In this document: one piece after another, positions 35,478 through 43,403 of the stretch
Numbering within the stretch: position 1 is the stretch's first letter
Layout of the letters: each line of letters starts with the position of its first letter
Assembly (NCBI GenBank): GCA_963824885.1
Contig: CAWGQN010000005.1
Span: forward strand, 62,001 to 126,000
DNA: 64,000 bases
Direction of reading: 5' to 3'
Origin: CAWGQN01 sp963824885
Lineage (GTDB): Bacteria; Actinomycetota; Actinomycetes; Actinomycetales; Microbacteriaceae
Position numbers and translations under genes: made by a program
Notes under the pieces: generated by a model
Told to the model about the DNA's origin: nothing
Databases searched by the model: none
Seen by the model: the letters and a program-made list of their open reading frames with translations, nothing else

Positions 35478-35696
35478 ATGAATCCTCAAAGGCCACAATC
35501 CCACCGTGACGATTTCATCCGACGTGCAGAGGGAAACAGTCGCCGCGTGCACTGTGATGCGGTGCGCGGTTCGCTGCCGGCCTCGCGCAATGGTGGCGCG
35601 GCAGACCCCGCGTCAAAAGACATTCCGGCCGCGTGGGGCGACCGAGAGGATACGAACGATGCGAGACTCCAACGGGAGCGCCCGCCCCACTGGTGA
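35478..35696 (+). CDS. Small conserved actinobacterial protein ending in RPPHW
   Basis: A 72-residue, charged, probably disordered protein with a C-terminal half IPAAWGDREDTNDARLQRERPPHW. Small proteins with a W-G-D/E...D-x-R-L...PPHW tail are common in actinobacteria, and I recognise only that pattern, not a function. It starts 11 bases after the large helicase-like gene. The frame continues upstream inside that gene, but ATG 35478 is the sensible start. Confidence 0.6.
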   Translation: MNPQRPQSHRDDFIRRAEGNSRRVHCDAVRGSLPASRNGGAADPASKDIPAAWGDREDTNDARLQRERPPHW

Positions 35697-35779
35697 CTGA
35701 TTCGCGCTGACCGCGAGAAAGCACCCCAACAGCGGACCCGGTTTCTCTTGACATTCTCATGCCGAACCGAACCGGATCG

Positions 35780-36154
35780 CTACGTCGAGGCGGCCTTGCT
35801 GGCCGTGTTCGATCCCGTCGAGGGCGAACCTGAATCGGGGGAACTCGCACGAGAACTCGGTTTCGAACTCGCGGCGGTGTCGATCGAACCTGACGTTCCG
35901 CCTCCCTTAGAAGTGCTCGCGTCGCCGCTTTGCGGGCCGGATGTCGTTGTTTCTTTCCCTATCCCTTTCGCTTTCGCGGAGCGCGAGTCCGTTCTATAGA
36001 ATCCCGACCCGTTGAATGTCACAGCAGGGCCGCTGAATATCTTGCGCAGTCGACCTCCGCACGCGGGACACGCCGTGAGCGAGTCGTCGGTGAACGCCTG
36101 GTGAATCTCAAGAGCGTCGTTGCATTGAGTGCAGCGGTAGGAATAGGTGGGCAC
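35780..36154 (-). CDS. FmdB-family zinc-ribbon protein
   Basis: 124 residues. The N-terminal zinc ribbon has PTYSYRCTQC and ACPACGGRLRKIF (two CxxC pairs, about residues 9-12 and 35-38). The rest is Ser/Gly/Thr-rich and disordered. FmdB-like proteins are putative regulators without a settled role. The frame is open to 36652 across the neighbouring gene, but GTG 36154 gives the family's usual start and follows gaggatgtt. The gene lies 52 bases behind 5-formyl-THF cyclo-ligase in the same direction. Confidence 0.85.
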   Translation of the reverse strand: MPTYSYRCTQCNDALEIHQAFTDDSLTACPACGGRLRKIFSGPAVTFNGSGFYRTDSRSAKAKGIGKETTTSGPQSGDASTSKGGGTSGSIDTAASSKPSSRASSPDSGSPSTGSNTASKAAST

Positions 36155-36206
36155 AACATCCTCACTAATGATGGCAGGGATCTGACACGTCGGCGGTGCA
36201 TGAGCA

Positions 36207-36791
36207 TCAGGGATCGAAAGAATCAATTCGACTCGGGGTGATAACACCGTCAACCGCCTTATCATGCCGCTCGCGCGGAAGACTGTCGACGAACTCGTTG
36301 TCGAAAATGACCGCGTACACCGGGGGACATTCTTCCATTGAGCCGAGGGTTTTGTCGAAATAACCGCGTCCCCATCCGAGACGCGTTCCCGCGCGGTCAA
36401 CTGCTGCCGCGGGAACAATGATGAGGTCGACATCGCTGATCGCATTCGGTCCGAGAAGTTCTCCCCGTGGTTGGGGTTCGCCGAACACGCCGCGGGTCTC
36501 TGAGCCGTCGTCGCTGACCGCCCAATCGAGGAGGCCATCTTCGCGGCCAATAGGAAACAGGACTCGAATGCCCGCGGTTTTCGCCCAATCGACAAAGGGT
36601 CGCGTGTTGGGCTCCGTCGGTGCCGACAAGTAACACGCGATTGATAGCACACTCAAATCGGTCGCGAGATCAATGAGATGACCCGTTATTGCCCGGGAAG
36701 CCGATTGGGTCTCGGGTGCCGTCGCGGCGTGCCGCCGTTCTCGAAAGTCAGCGCGCAGGGCACGTTTGTCATTGCTGACCTCAGACGCCAT
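36207..36791 (-). CDS. 5-formyltetrahydrofolate cyclo-ligase
   Basis: 194 residues. The enzyme converts 5-formyl-THF to 5,10-methenyl-THF with ATP. Visible motifs are KRALRADFRERR at the N-terminus, the substrate region VLFPIG, and the signature DRAGTRLGWGRGYFDKTL near residue 133-150. Upstream on the minus strand is TACACT seven bases before ATG, suggesting a leaderless transcript divergent from galU. Confidence 0.92.
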   Translation of the reverse strand: MASEVSNDKRALRADFRERRHAATAPETQSASRAITGHLIDLATDLSVLSIACYLSAPTEPNTRPFVDWAKTAGIRVLFPIGREDGLLDWAVSDDGSETRGVFGEPQPRGELLGPNAISDVDLIIVPAAAVDRAGTRLGWGRGYFDKTLGSMEECPPVYAVIFDNEFVDSLPRERHDKAVDGVITPSRIDSFDP

Positions 36792-36798
36792 GCGATCC

Positions 36799-36804
36799 AG
36801 TGTA
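36799..36804 (-). promoter_or_regulatory. -10 box of 5-FCL gene, probable leaderless start
   Basis: On the minus strand TACACT is followed by GGATCGC and the ATG at 36791. Confidence 0.5.
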
Positions 36805-36842
36805 GTTAAGCAAGGGTGAGCGTGTTTGTTAGGTTACAGCGC

Positions 36843-36848
36843 TATTCT
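36843..36848 (+). promoter_or_regulatory. -10 box of galU, short leader or leaderless
   Basis: TATTCT is followed by eight bases (ttcttgcc) and ATG 36857. No Shine-Dalgarno sequence is visible. Confidence 0.45.
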
Positions 36849-36856
36849 TTCTTGCC

Positions 36857-37780
36857 ATGAGCACACGTATTACAAAGGCCGTTATTCCTGCCGCAGGTCT
36901 CGGCACTCGATTTCTTCCCGCGACAAAGGCGATGCCAAAGGAAATGCTTCCCGTTGTCGACAAACCGGCGATTCAATACGTCGTCGAGGAGGCCGTGGCT
37001 GCGGGCCTCGATGACGTGCTCATGATTATTGGTCGAAATAAGAATGCGGTATCAAACCACTTTGACCGCGTGACGGAACTCGAAGAAAGCCTCGAAAAAA
37101 AAGGCGATCATGATCGCCTTGATCGGGTGATGTATTCGACGCAGTTGGCCGACGTGCATTTTGTGCGACAAGGGGATCCGAAGGGACTCGGCCACGCCGT
37201 GCTCCGTGCGAAGAAGCATGTTGGGTGCGCGCCATTTGCCGTCTTGCTCGGCGACGACTTGATAGACGAGCGAGATCACCTATTGAAGACGATGATTGAC
37301 GAGCAAGAAAAACGACATGCGACTATCATTGCGCTTCTCGAGGTACCGGCCGAGCTGATCCACCTCTACGGCGCAGCGGCCGTCGAGTCGACAGACGACC
37401 CCGACGTCGTCAAGGTGGTGGGTCTCGTCGAAAAGCCTGACGCACATGAGGCGCCGTCGAATCTCGCGGTCATTGGTCGCTACGTTCTTCGTCCGGAGGT
37501 TTTCGACGTTCTCGAAAAGACCACCCCCGGCAAAGGCGGCGAGATTCAATTAACCGATGCCTTACAAACTCTTGCTTCAGATGAATCTCTCGCGGGCGGC
37601 GTCTACGGCGTCGTTTTTCGAGGAAGGCGTTACGATACCGGCGATCGACTCGACTACATCAAGGCAATTGTTCGACTTGCGGTGGACCGTGAGGATCTTG
37701 GCCCCGAGCTTCGACCGTGGCTTAAACGCTTCGCGGCAGAATTGTGCGAATACCACGATCGCGACTCGCAAGGATCCTAG
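36857..37780 (+). CDS. galU: UTP-glucose-1-phosphate uridylyltransferase
   Basis: 307 residues. It makes UDP-glucose from UTP and glucose-1-phosphate for glycan and envelope synthesis. Family motifs are the nucleotide loop VIPAAGLGTRFLPATKAMPKE, VDKPAIQYVVEEAV, the lid segment FVRQGDPKGLGHAVL, LLGDDLI, KVVGLVEKP and GKGGEIQLTDAL. Length and order are normal. It may feed the surface polysaccharide made by the locus at the start of the window, although it is not linked to it. Confidence 0.95.
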   Translation: MSTRITKAVIPAAGLGTRFLPATKAMPKEMLPVVDKPAIQYVVEEAVAAGLDDVLMIIGRNKNAVSNHFDRVTELEESLEKKGDHDRLDRVMYSTQLADVHFVRQGDPKGLGHAVLRAKKHVGCAPFAVLLGDDLIDERDHLLKTMIDEQEKRHATIIALLEVPAELIHLYGAAAVESTDDPDVVKVVGLVEKPDAHEAPSNLAVIGRYVLRPEVFDVLEKTTPGKGGEIQLTDALQTLASDESLAGGVYGVVFRGRRYDTGDRLDYIKAIVRLAVDREDLGPELRPWLKRFAAELCEYHDRDSQGS

Positions 37781-37784
37781 CGAA

Positions 37785-38423
37785 ATGAGGCCGCTCTCGA
37801 TCCCCACACTGTCCGATCAGAGCGTCATCTTGCGCCCGATTCGGCTCCGCGACGCGCGCAGCTTGGAGCGGGAGTTGCTTGATAATCGTCAGTGGTTGCG
37901 GCCGTGGGAGGCCACGAGTCCACATGCGCCCCTCGCGCGTGACACGCGGGGAGCCATTCGCAGTCTTCTCGAGGTTTCCCGTGCGGGAGGGGGATTGCCG
38001 TTCGTGACCGAGGTCAACGGTGCACTCGCGGGTCAGCTCAATGTCTCGAATATCGTGAATGGGTCGCTGTCGTCGGCGGCGGTCGGTTATTGGGTGTCAG
38101 AACGGTTTGCGGGCCGGAGTGTCATGTCACGTTCTGTTGCACTCGCGACCGACTATTGCTTCTTTCAGCTCGGCTTGCACCGAATCGAAATCTGCATCCG
38201 GCCCGAAAACGCGCCCTCGCTTCGGTTGGTGGAAAAGCTCGGGTTTCGATATGAGGGTCTCCGCCGCCGATACATCCACATTGATGGTGACTGGCGCGAC
38301 CACTTTTGTTTCGCCCTGGTCGGCGAAGAGGTTCCCCAGGGTGTCTTGCGGCGGTGGCGCGACGGCCACGTTCCAGCCGGTCACGGCGTGGTACCCGAGG
38401 CAGACTGGGCGGCGTTGGGTTAA
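37785..38423 (+). CDS. GNAT acetyltransferase, RimJ/RimL family
   Basis: 212 residues with the N-terminal strand SVILRPIRLRDARSLERELL, central SAAVGYWVSERFAGRSVMSRS (acetyl-CoA pyrophosphate loop) and RIEICIRPENAPSLRLVEKLGFRYEG, all typical of ribosomal-protein N-acetyltransferase relatives. The target is not known. The open frame starts earlier inside galU. ATG 37785, four bases after the galU stop with aagga upstream, is the proper start. It forms a transcription unit with galU. Confidence 0.9.
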   Translation: MRPLSIPTLSDQSVILRPIRLRDARSLERELLDNRQWLRPWEATSPHAPLARDTRGAIRSLLEVSRAGGGLPFVTEVNGALAGQLNVSNIVNGSLSSAAVGYWVSERFAGRSVMSRSVALATDYCFFQLGLHRIEICIRPENAPSLRLVEKLGFRYEGLRRRYIHIDGDWRDHFCFALVGEEVPQGVLRRWRDGHVPAGHGVVPEADWAALG

Positions 38424-38523
38424 GCGCGATCAGCGGGCGGTTTGAGGGCGAGCGGGAAGAAACGGGCGCGAGTCATTTCAAAACACACCTGAGGGAATTG
38501 GGACTCTTCGCAGGGAGGTCTTC

Positions 38524-38529
38524 TACGGT
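38524..38529 (+). promoter_or_regulatory. -10 box of the membrane protein at 38537, probable leaderless start
   Basis: TACGGT is followed by seven bases and ATG 38537. Confidence 0.45.
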
Positions 38530-38536
38530 TGACCCC

Positions 38537-39313
38537 ATGAGAGGCGAAGCCTGGGGTAGTGGTGTGATGGTCGCGGTCGCGGCAACGCTGTGGGTGGTCT
38601 ATCTCATTCCGACGTGGCGTCGCCGGCGACAATACGCTGCAGCCGAAAAAAATGCGGCGCGTTTTCACAAGACGCTCAGGGAGCTGGCCGCAACACCGAC
38701 GCTCCCCGAACACGCGCGAATCAAGGCGACAGTGAGCGGCGCGGGTAGTCGTCAAAGGGACGAGCCGCGCGGGTTAAGAGCGCGCGGTTGGCGTCCCGTG
38801 CGGCACATGCGCTTGGCATCCTCGGCGGTGCTATTCCTCGCTTTAGTCGCGCTTGCATTCGCCGCCGGGTCGCTCTCAAACATCGCGAGCTGGGCTCTTC
38901 TCGTTATCGCGATTGTGGCCGGAGCCGGTGCTTTCGCATCGCTCACACGGCTCGCGCGTCGAGTGCGTCCGAGAGAAATCGGTGAGAGCGAGGCACGTCC
39001 CGTGCCCGATTTTGCCGTTGAAGAGGAAGAGCCTCGTGAATTCGTAGCGACTCGCGTGAGCGTCGAGGCTCCGCGGGCGACGTGGACCCCCACCCCGATA
39101 CCGAAGCCCCTCTACCACACCCACAGCGCGGAAGAATCACGCGTGATCGTGTCGACGGTCGAGTCGTCGACCGGTGGAAGCACCACCCCTCGTGCCCCCT
39201 CGACGTCAGCGAGCGTCGCTTCACGTCGCTTTGCAGCCATGGGAGATGTGGGCGATGTGGACCGCGAGGTGTTTGATCTCGACGATGTTTTGCGTCGGCG
39301 ACGAGCCGGATAA
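38537..39313 (+). CDS. Hypothetical membrane protein of the Microbacteriaceae galU region
   Basis: 258 residues with three predicted helices: one at the N-terminus (VMVAVAATLWVVYLIPTW followed by RRRRQY) and a pair in the middle (AVLFLALVALAFAAGSL, ASWALLVIAIVAGAGAFASL). The long C-terminal part is Pro/Thr/Ser-rich and ends with a conserved-looking DREVFDLDDVLRRRRAG. I recognise it only as the hypothetical protein often found after galU and a RimJ-type acetyltransferase in Microbacteriaceae. The function is unknown. The open frame reaches back to 38306, but ATG 38537 fits the -10 box and the membrane topology. Confidence 0.72.
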   Translation: MRGEAWGSGVMVAVAATLWVVYLIPTWRRRRQYAAAEKNAARFHKTLRELAATPTLPEHARIKATVSGAGSRQRDEPRGLRARGWRPVRHMRLASSAVLFLALVALAFAAGSLSNIASWALLVIAIVAGAGAFASLTRLARRVRPREIGESEARPVPDFAVEEEEPREFVATRVSVEAPRATWTPTPIPKPLYHTHSAEESRVIVSTVESSTGGSTTPRAPSTSASVASRRFAAMGDVGDVDREVFDLDDVLRRRRAG

Positions 39314-39348
39314 CCTTTTCGCATCGTGATATCCTGCCGTAGCAACAC

Positions 39349-39424
39349 GGGCCTATGGCGCAGTTGGTAGCGCGTCTCGTTCGCAATGAGAAGGTCAGGG
39401 GTTCGAATCCCCTTAGGTCCACCA
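39349..39424 (+). tRNA. tRNA-Ala (anticodon CGC)
   Basis: A 76-base cloverleaf with CCA encoded. Acceptor stem GGGCCTA / TAGGTCC includes the G3-U70 wobble pair, the alanine identity element. The D arm is GCGC...GCGC, the anticodon stem TCTCG/TGAGA encloses loop TTCGCAA (anticodon CGC), and the T arm is AGGGG TTCGAAT CCCCT. A -10-like TATCCT lies at 39330-39335. Confidence 0.95.
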
Positions 39425-39550
39425 TGCGCGAGGAGGCGGTCGAGGCGTCATGCGACGACGTCGTTTGGGCGTGTGGGAGAATCGCTCTGCGGATTCGGCT
39501 TTTTTGGCAGCATCGACCGCTTAGTCAACTGTGAGGAGCGTGGGCGGCCG

Positions 39551-40999
39551 ATGCGAGTCGATTCCGAGCAAGACAAATTGATCGTGCACGCGCCACGTGG
39601 AAAGCCGAAACTCGAGCGGAGCCTGGGGAATCGGCACATTCAATTTATTGCGCTCGGCGGTGCAATCGGGTCGGGTCTCTTTTTCGGTTCCGCGACGACA
39701 ATTGGCCTCGCGGGTCCCGCGATCCTGATCGGATACGTGATTGGCGGTGGACTCGTCTTCATCGTCATGCGGGCCCTCGGCGAGATGGCGGCGGCAGAGC
39801 CCGTTTCGGGATCGTTCAGCGCTTACGCTCACCGCTACATTGGTCCGTTCGCCGGTTTTTCCGTCGGGTGGACATATTGGTTTTCGTGGACCGTTGTCAA
39901 TATTGCGGAACTGACCGCATTTGCCAATTACATTGGTCACTGGTTTCCAGAACCGGGACTGCCCCGGTGGGTCCCCATCCTTATTGCTCTCGCTGTCGTT
40001 CTTGCGATCAATTTGGTGAGCGCGCGCTCATTCGCGGAGGCCGAATTTTGGGTCACACTCGTCAAAGTCGCCGCGATTGTGGCTCTGATCGCTTTTGGCA
40101 TCTTCGTCGTCATATTTGGACTCGGACACGGCGCGAGCGTGAGCAACCTGTGGGCGGACGGTGGCGTTTTTCCGCGCGGGATTTTCGGGCTCCTTTTGGC
40201 TTTTCCGCTCATTCTTTTTTCGTTCGGTGGCACGGAACTTGTTGGTATCGCCGCGGGCGAAGCGAGAGATCCGCAAAAATCGATTCCTCGAGCGGTGAAC
40301 GGGGTCATTGTTCGGATCGTGCTTTTCTACGTCGGTGGGTTGCTCGTTGTTTTGATGCTCATTCCTTGGTCGAGCGTCGACCCTCGGTCGAGTCCGTTTG
40401 TCGACGCTCTCAGCAATGTCGGCATCGCGCACGCGGACGACGTATTGAATTTCGTCGTGATCACGGCGGTTCTTTCAGCGTTCAACAGCGGCCTGTATAG
40501 CACCGGCAGAATGCTCCTGACGCTCGCGCAAAACGGTCACGCGCCTCGGGTGTTTTCGGCGATCAGCGGGCGTGGACGTGTTCCGTACGCTGGCCTCCTT
40601 GCATCAGCCGGCGTGCTCGTGATTGGGGTTCCCATCAACATTTATTTTCCGTCTGACGCATTTCTAATTTTGGCGTCGATCGCAACCGTGGTCGTGATCT
40701 TTACGTGGACAATGATTTTGATCGCGCAGTGGCGGTTCCGGCGCGCGAAATGTCGTGAAGGAAGTGTCGGGAGCCTCACGTTTCGACTTTTTGCGTGGCC
40801 GCTGACAACGTATGTTGGGCTCGGCGGAATGGCGATTGTGGTCATTATGATGGTGTTCCACTCTTCGACCCGCGTCGCATTATTAGTCGCGCCGCTGTGG
40901 TTTGGCACCCTGGGTGTCGGTTACGCGATAATGCGCCGCCGGGAGAGTATTCTGAGGTCACGCGACGAGCGACCTGCGGGAGGAGAGAGCGATGGATGA
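39551..40999 (+). CDS. Amino-acid permease, APC superfamily (AAP family)
   Basis: 482 residues with about twelve membrane helices. Signature segments are HIQFIALGGAIGSGLFFGSA, RALGEMAAAEPVSGSFSAYA, FGGTELVGIAAGEARDPQKSIPRAVN and AFNSGLYSTGRML. Substrate not determinable. The frame is open from 39386, inside the tRNA, but ATG 39551 is preceded by gaggag and gives a normal cytoplasmic N-terminus. It overlaps the next gene by eight bases. A paralogue lies at 30060. Confidence 0.9.
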   Translation: MRVDSEQDKLIVHAPRGKPKLERSLGNRHIQFIALGGAIGSGLFFGSATTIGLAGPAILIGYVIGGGLVFIVMRALGEMAAAEPVSGSFSAYAHRYIGPFAGFSVGWTYWFSWTVVNIAELTAFANYIGHWFPEPGLPRWVPILIALAVVLAINLVSARSFAEAEFWVTLVKVAAIVALIAFGIFVVIFGLGHGASVSNLWADGGVFPRGIFGLLLAFPLILFSFGGTELVGIAAGEARDPQKSIPRAVNGVIVRIVLFYVGGLLVVLMLIPWSSVDPRSSPFVDALSNVGIAHADDVLNFVVITAVLSAFNSGLYSTGRMLLTLAQNGHAPRVFSAISGRGRVPYAGLLASAGVLVIGVPINIYFPSDAFLILASIATVVVIFTWTMILIAQWRFRRAKCREGSVGSLTFRLFAWPLTTYVGLGGMAIVVIMMVFHSSTRVALLVAPLWFGTLGVGYAIMRRRESILRSRDERPAGGESDG

Positions 41000-41507
41000 C
41001 GCAGAGCCACAAGCACCGCGCTCCACGAGTTCTCAACCGGGGGGAATCGCGATAACTCGTGAGTTCAAGGCCCCGCCGGGGGCCGTGTTTGACGCGTGGA
41101 CAACACCGCACCAGTTCAGCGTGTGGTTTGGCGGGAGCGATTCGGCCGTTCCCGTCGAAACGGTGTCGATGGACCTTCGTGAGAATGGTGCGTGGCGAGC
41201 GACAATGTTTGCCGCACCGGACCGTCGCAAGATTTCGTGGTCGGGCACCTACCGTGAGGTTGATCGACCCCGGCGGCTCGTGTTTACCATGAGCGATGCC
41301 GGCGAGGATCCCGACTCTCACGGCGGCGGTGAATTTGCCAAATCCGTCGACGCAGACGAAAATATCACGGTCGAATTGTGCGACAACAACGGTCGAACCG
41401 AGATGTTTTTCCACCAGACCGGCGAGAATCTTTCTGGCGAGCAATACGCGCAAGCCGAAGCCGGGTGGCAGACGTTTTTCGACGACCTCGCTGAGCTCGT
41501 CGAATAG
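40992..41507 (+). CDS. SRPBCC (AHSA1-like START) domain protein
   Basis: 171 residues. The single domain runs from AITREFKAPPGAVFDAWTTP through WSGTYREVDRPRRLVFTM to the C-terminal helix QYAQAEAGWQTFFDDLAELVE, the normal beginning, middle and end of AHSA1-type hydrophobic-ligand-binding folds. Ligand unknown. The start ATG lies within the permease 3' end (eight-base overlap), so the two genes are co-translated. Confidence 0.88.
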   Translation: MDDAEPQAPRSTSSQPGGIAITREFKAPPGAVFDAWTTPHQFSVWFGGSDSAVPVETVSMDLRENGAWRATMFAAPDRRKISWSGTYREVDRPRRLVFTMSDAGEDPDSHGGGEFAKSVDADENITVELCDNNGRTEMFFHQTGENLSGEQYAQAEAGWQTFFDDLAELVE

Positions 41508-41603
41508 AATCTGACAACAGCTAACGAGGAGACGCACGTTCACGAACCCGGCCGCCCTGTCGGCACTCCGCACGATCACCTCCCTCTCAAACGTCGGGCC
41601 ATT

Positions 41604-42974
41604 GTGAATCGGTTGATAGCCGCCCCGGTTGTTACGCACATCACCGCGCGACGCGTGGCATGGGGAAGCGCTTTTTTTCTCTTTCTCGCATACAGTTCAT
41701 TGTCGGTGCTTCGTCACCACCAGATGGTGAGCACGGGGTACGATCTCGGGATCTTTGAGCAAGAGGTTCGGTCGTACGCGGCGGGTCGATGGCCGACCTC
41801 GCAGCTCAAGGGTCCGGATTACCCGCTGCTCGGTGATCATTTTTCGCCCATTGTCGCTCTGATTGCTCCCTTCTATCGGGTGTTTCCCGCGGCTGAGACG
41901 CTTCTCATCGCACAGGCTTTGCTTCTCGCGCTTGGCGCGGTCCCGCTCATGGTGTGGGCGCGGCGCACGGTTGGGTTTTCGGGTGCAATGATCATCGGAG
42001 CCGGCTACGGCCTCTCGTGGGGAATCGCGGAGGCGGTCAAGTTTGATTTTCACGAGATTGCGTTTGCAGTGCCGCTCCTCGCTTTCAGCTTGAGCGCACT
42101 GGGACAAGGCCGCCTTCGAAGTGCGATCATGTGGGCCGCCCCACTCATGCTCGTCAAGGAAGACTTGGGACTGACGTTCGCGGTTATCGGTGCCCTTGTC
42201 GCATGGCGCGGGGCGCGGGCGTGGGGGATCACCGCGGCGGCGTTGGGCGTTGCCGCGACCGTCGTCGAGATGAAGTTCATTATTCCGATCGTCAATCCGG
42301 ATGGCGCAAACGCCTACACGGGCCAAGTGAGAATCACCGACGCGCTCGATCAGCTTCTTGGCGTGCCCACAAATATTAGCCAGCTCACAACCGTCGTGCT
42401 GATGCTCGCACCGACCGCGTTTCTCGCTTTTCGATCCCCGCTCATCCTTGCCGTCGTGCCGACCCTGTTGTGGCGATTCTTGTCCGACAACATCCGCTAT
42501 TGGGGAACCTCATTTCACTACAGCGCGGTTCTCATGCCCATCGTGTTTGCCGCGTTCATAGACGGACTCGTTTCGTTGCGCGGTCGGAAACGTCCCTGGT
42601 TGATCGCGAGCGCTGCCGTGAGCGTGGTGCTTCTCACGTCGTCGCCCCTCCTCCAATTGTTTCAACCCTCGCTGTGGATGACGAGCGCACGAGTTTCGGC
42701 GACAAGCGAGGTGCTCGCGCGCATTCCTGACGGCGCGACCGTTGCCGCGTCAAACTCGTTGGCGCCTCAACTTACCGCGCGCGCCGAGGTGAGTCTGCTG
42801 GGCATGACTCCGCTTGACGTTTCCAATCCCGAATATATCGTTGCCGACACGGAACAAAAGCGACAGTACCCGATTGGCGCACTCATGATTCGACGACTTC
42901 TTGTTGACGCTGAGCGGAGCGGATACTCGTCGGTTTATGACGAAGACAACCTCACGTTGCTCCACCGCAAATAG
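41604..42974 (+). CDS. DUF2079 family polytopic membrane protein
   Basis: 456 residues with about nine hydrophobic helices and the family marks GYDLGIFEQEVRSYA, LLGDHFSPIVALIAPFYRVFP, AVKFDFHEIAFAVPLLAFSL and KEDLGLTF. DUF2079 proteins resemble GT-C fold glycosyltransferases but have no proven function. A role in lipid-linked sugar transfer would be inference. GTG 41604 start. A hairpin terminator follows about 40 bases after the stop. Confidence 0.85.
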   Translation: MNRLIAAPVVTHITARRVAWGSAFFLFLAYSSLSVLRHHQMVSTGYDLGIFEQEVRSYAAGRWPTSQLKGPDYPLLGDHFSPIVALIAPFYRVFPAAETLLIAQALLLALGAVPLMVWARRTVGFSGAMIIGAGYGLSWGIAEAVKFDFHEIAFAVPLLAFSLSALGQGRLRSAIMWAAPLMLVKEDLGLTFAVIGALVAWRGARAWGITAAALGVAATVVEMKFIIPIVNPDGANAYTGQVRITDALDQLLGVPTNISQLTTVVLMLAPTAFLAFRSPLILAVVPTLLWRFLSDNIRYWGTSFHYSAVLMPIVFAAFIDGLVSLRGRKRPWLIASAAVSVVLLTSSPLLQLFQPSLWMTSARVSATSEVLARIPDGATVAASNSLAPQLTARAEVSLLGMTPLDVSNPEYIVADTEQKRQYPIGALMIRRLLVDAERSGYSSVYDEDNLTLLHRK

Positions 42975-43011
42975 TCGGTGAGGTCGCCGCGGTATCGCCA
43001 AGAGAGGGGTT

Positions 43012-43043
43012 GAGGGCGAGAATACCGGCCGTTTCTCGCCCTC
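43012..43043 (+). terminator. Terminator hairpin after the DUF2079 gene
   Basis: Perfect 11-base-pair stem gagggcgagaa / ttctcgccctc with a 10-base loop, 38 bases after the stop. Confidence 0.75.
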
Positions 43044-43360
43044 CAAGATTGCGTTCCAGCGGTCCGCACCATCTCGGCATCCTCATCAATGCCTAGGTGC
43101 CCCGTCACCGAAACGCCTTCCCCTCATGGGCAATGTTAGCGCTCAGAAGCGAATTGGGTAAGGGCCAATATTCCAATCGGTGCCGCGTCCCGCGCTCGCG
43201 GGCGTCCTCGCAAATGCGGACAGACACCGGAGGAGTGCCCCGTCTAGCCTAATCATGCGGTTCCGGTGTTTTCGGGTAGCACTTGAACCGCGGTGGTGTC
43301 GCAATTGATGCGCCGTGTCAAAACGGAACCTCGCGAAGACGTAGCGCAGCGGCGCCTGAG

Positions 43361-43395
43361 GCGCGCCCCGGTCGTGCAAGGCCGGGGCCGCGCCG
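43361..43395 (-). terminator. Terminator hairpin after the surface-protein gene
   Basis: GC-rich stem ggcgcgccccgg / ccggggccgcgcc with one bulged base and a 10-base loop, just beyond the stop of the minus-strand gene. Confidence 0.65.
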
Positions 43396-43403
43396 CCATC
43401 GGA

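Larger units (their letters stand above)
42975..43403. other. Intergenic stretch between convergent genes with two hairpins
   Basis: 429 bases between the convergent DUF2079 gene and surface-protein gene. It holds one terminator near each gene end. The middle (about 43045-43355) shows nothing I can name; its short open frames do not look coding. Confidence 0.5.

Noticed and set aside
41604..42974. Possible membership of the DUF2079 protein in a glycan operon.
   Set aside because: Its neighbours are a permease, a START-domain protein and a convergent surface protein; there is no glycan gene next to it, so the role stays open.
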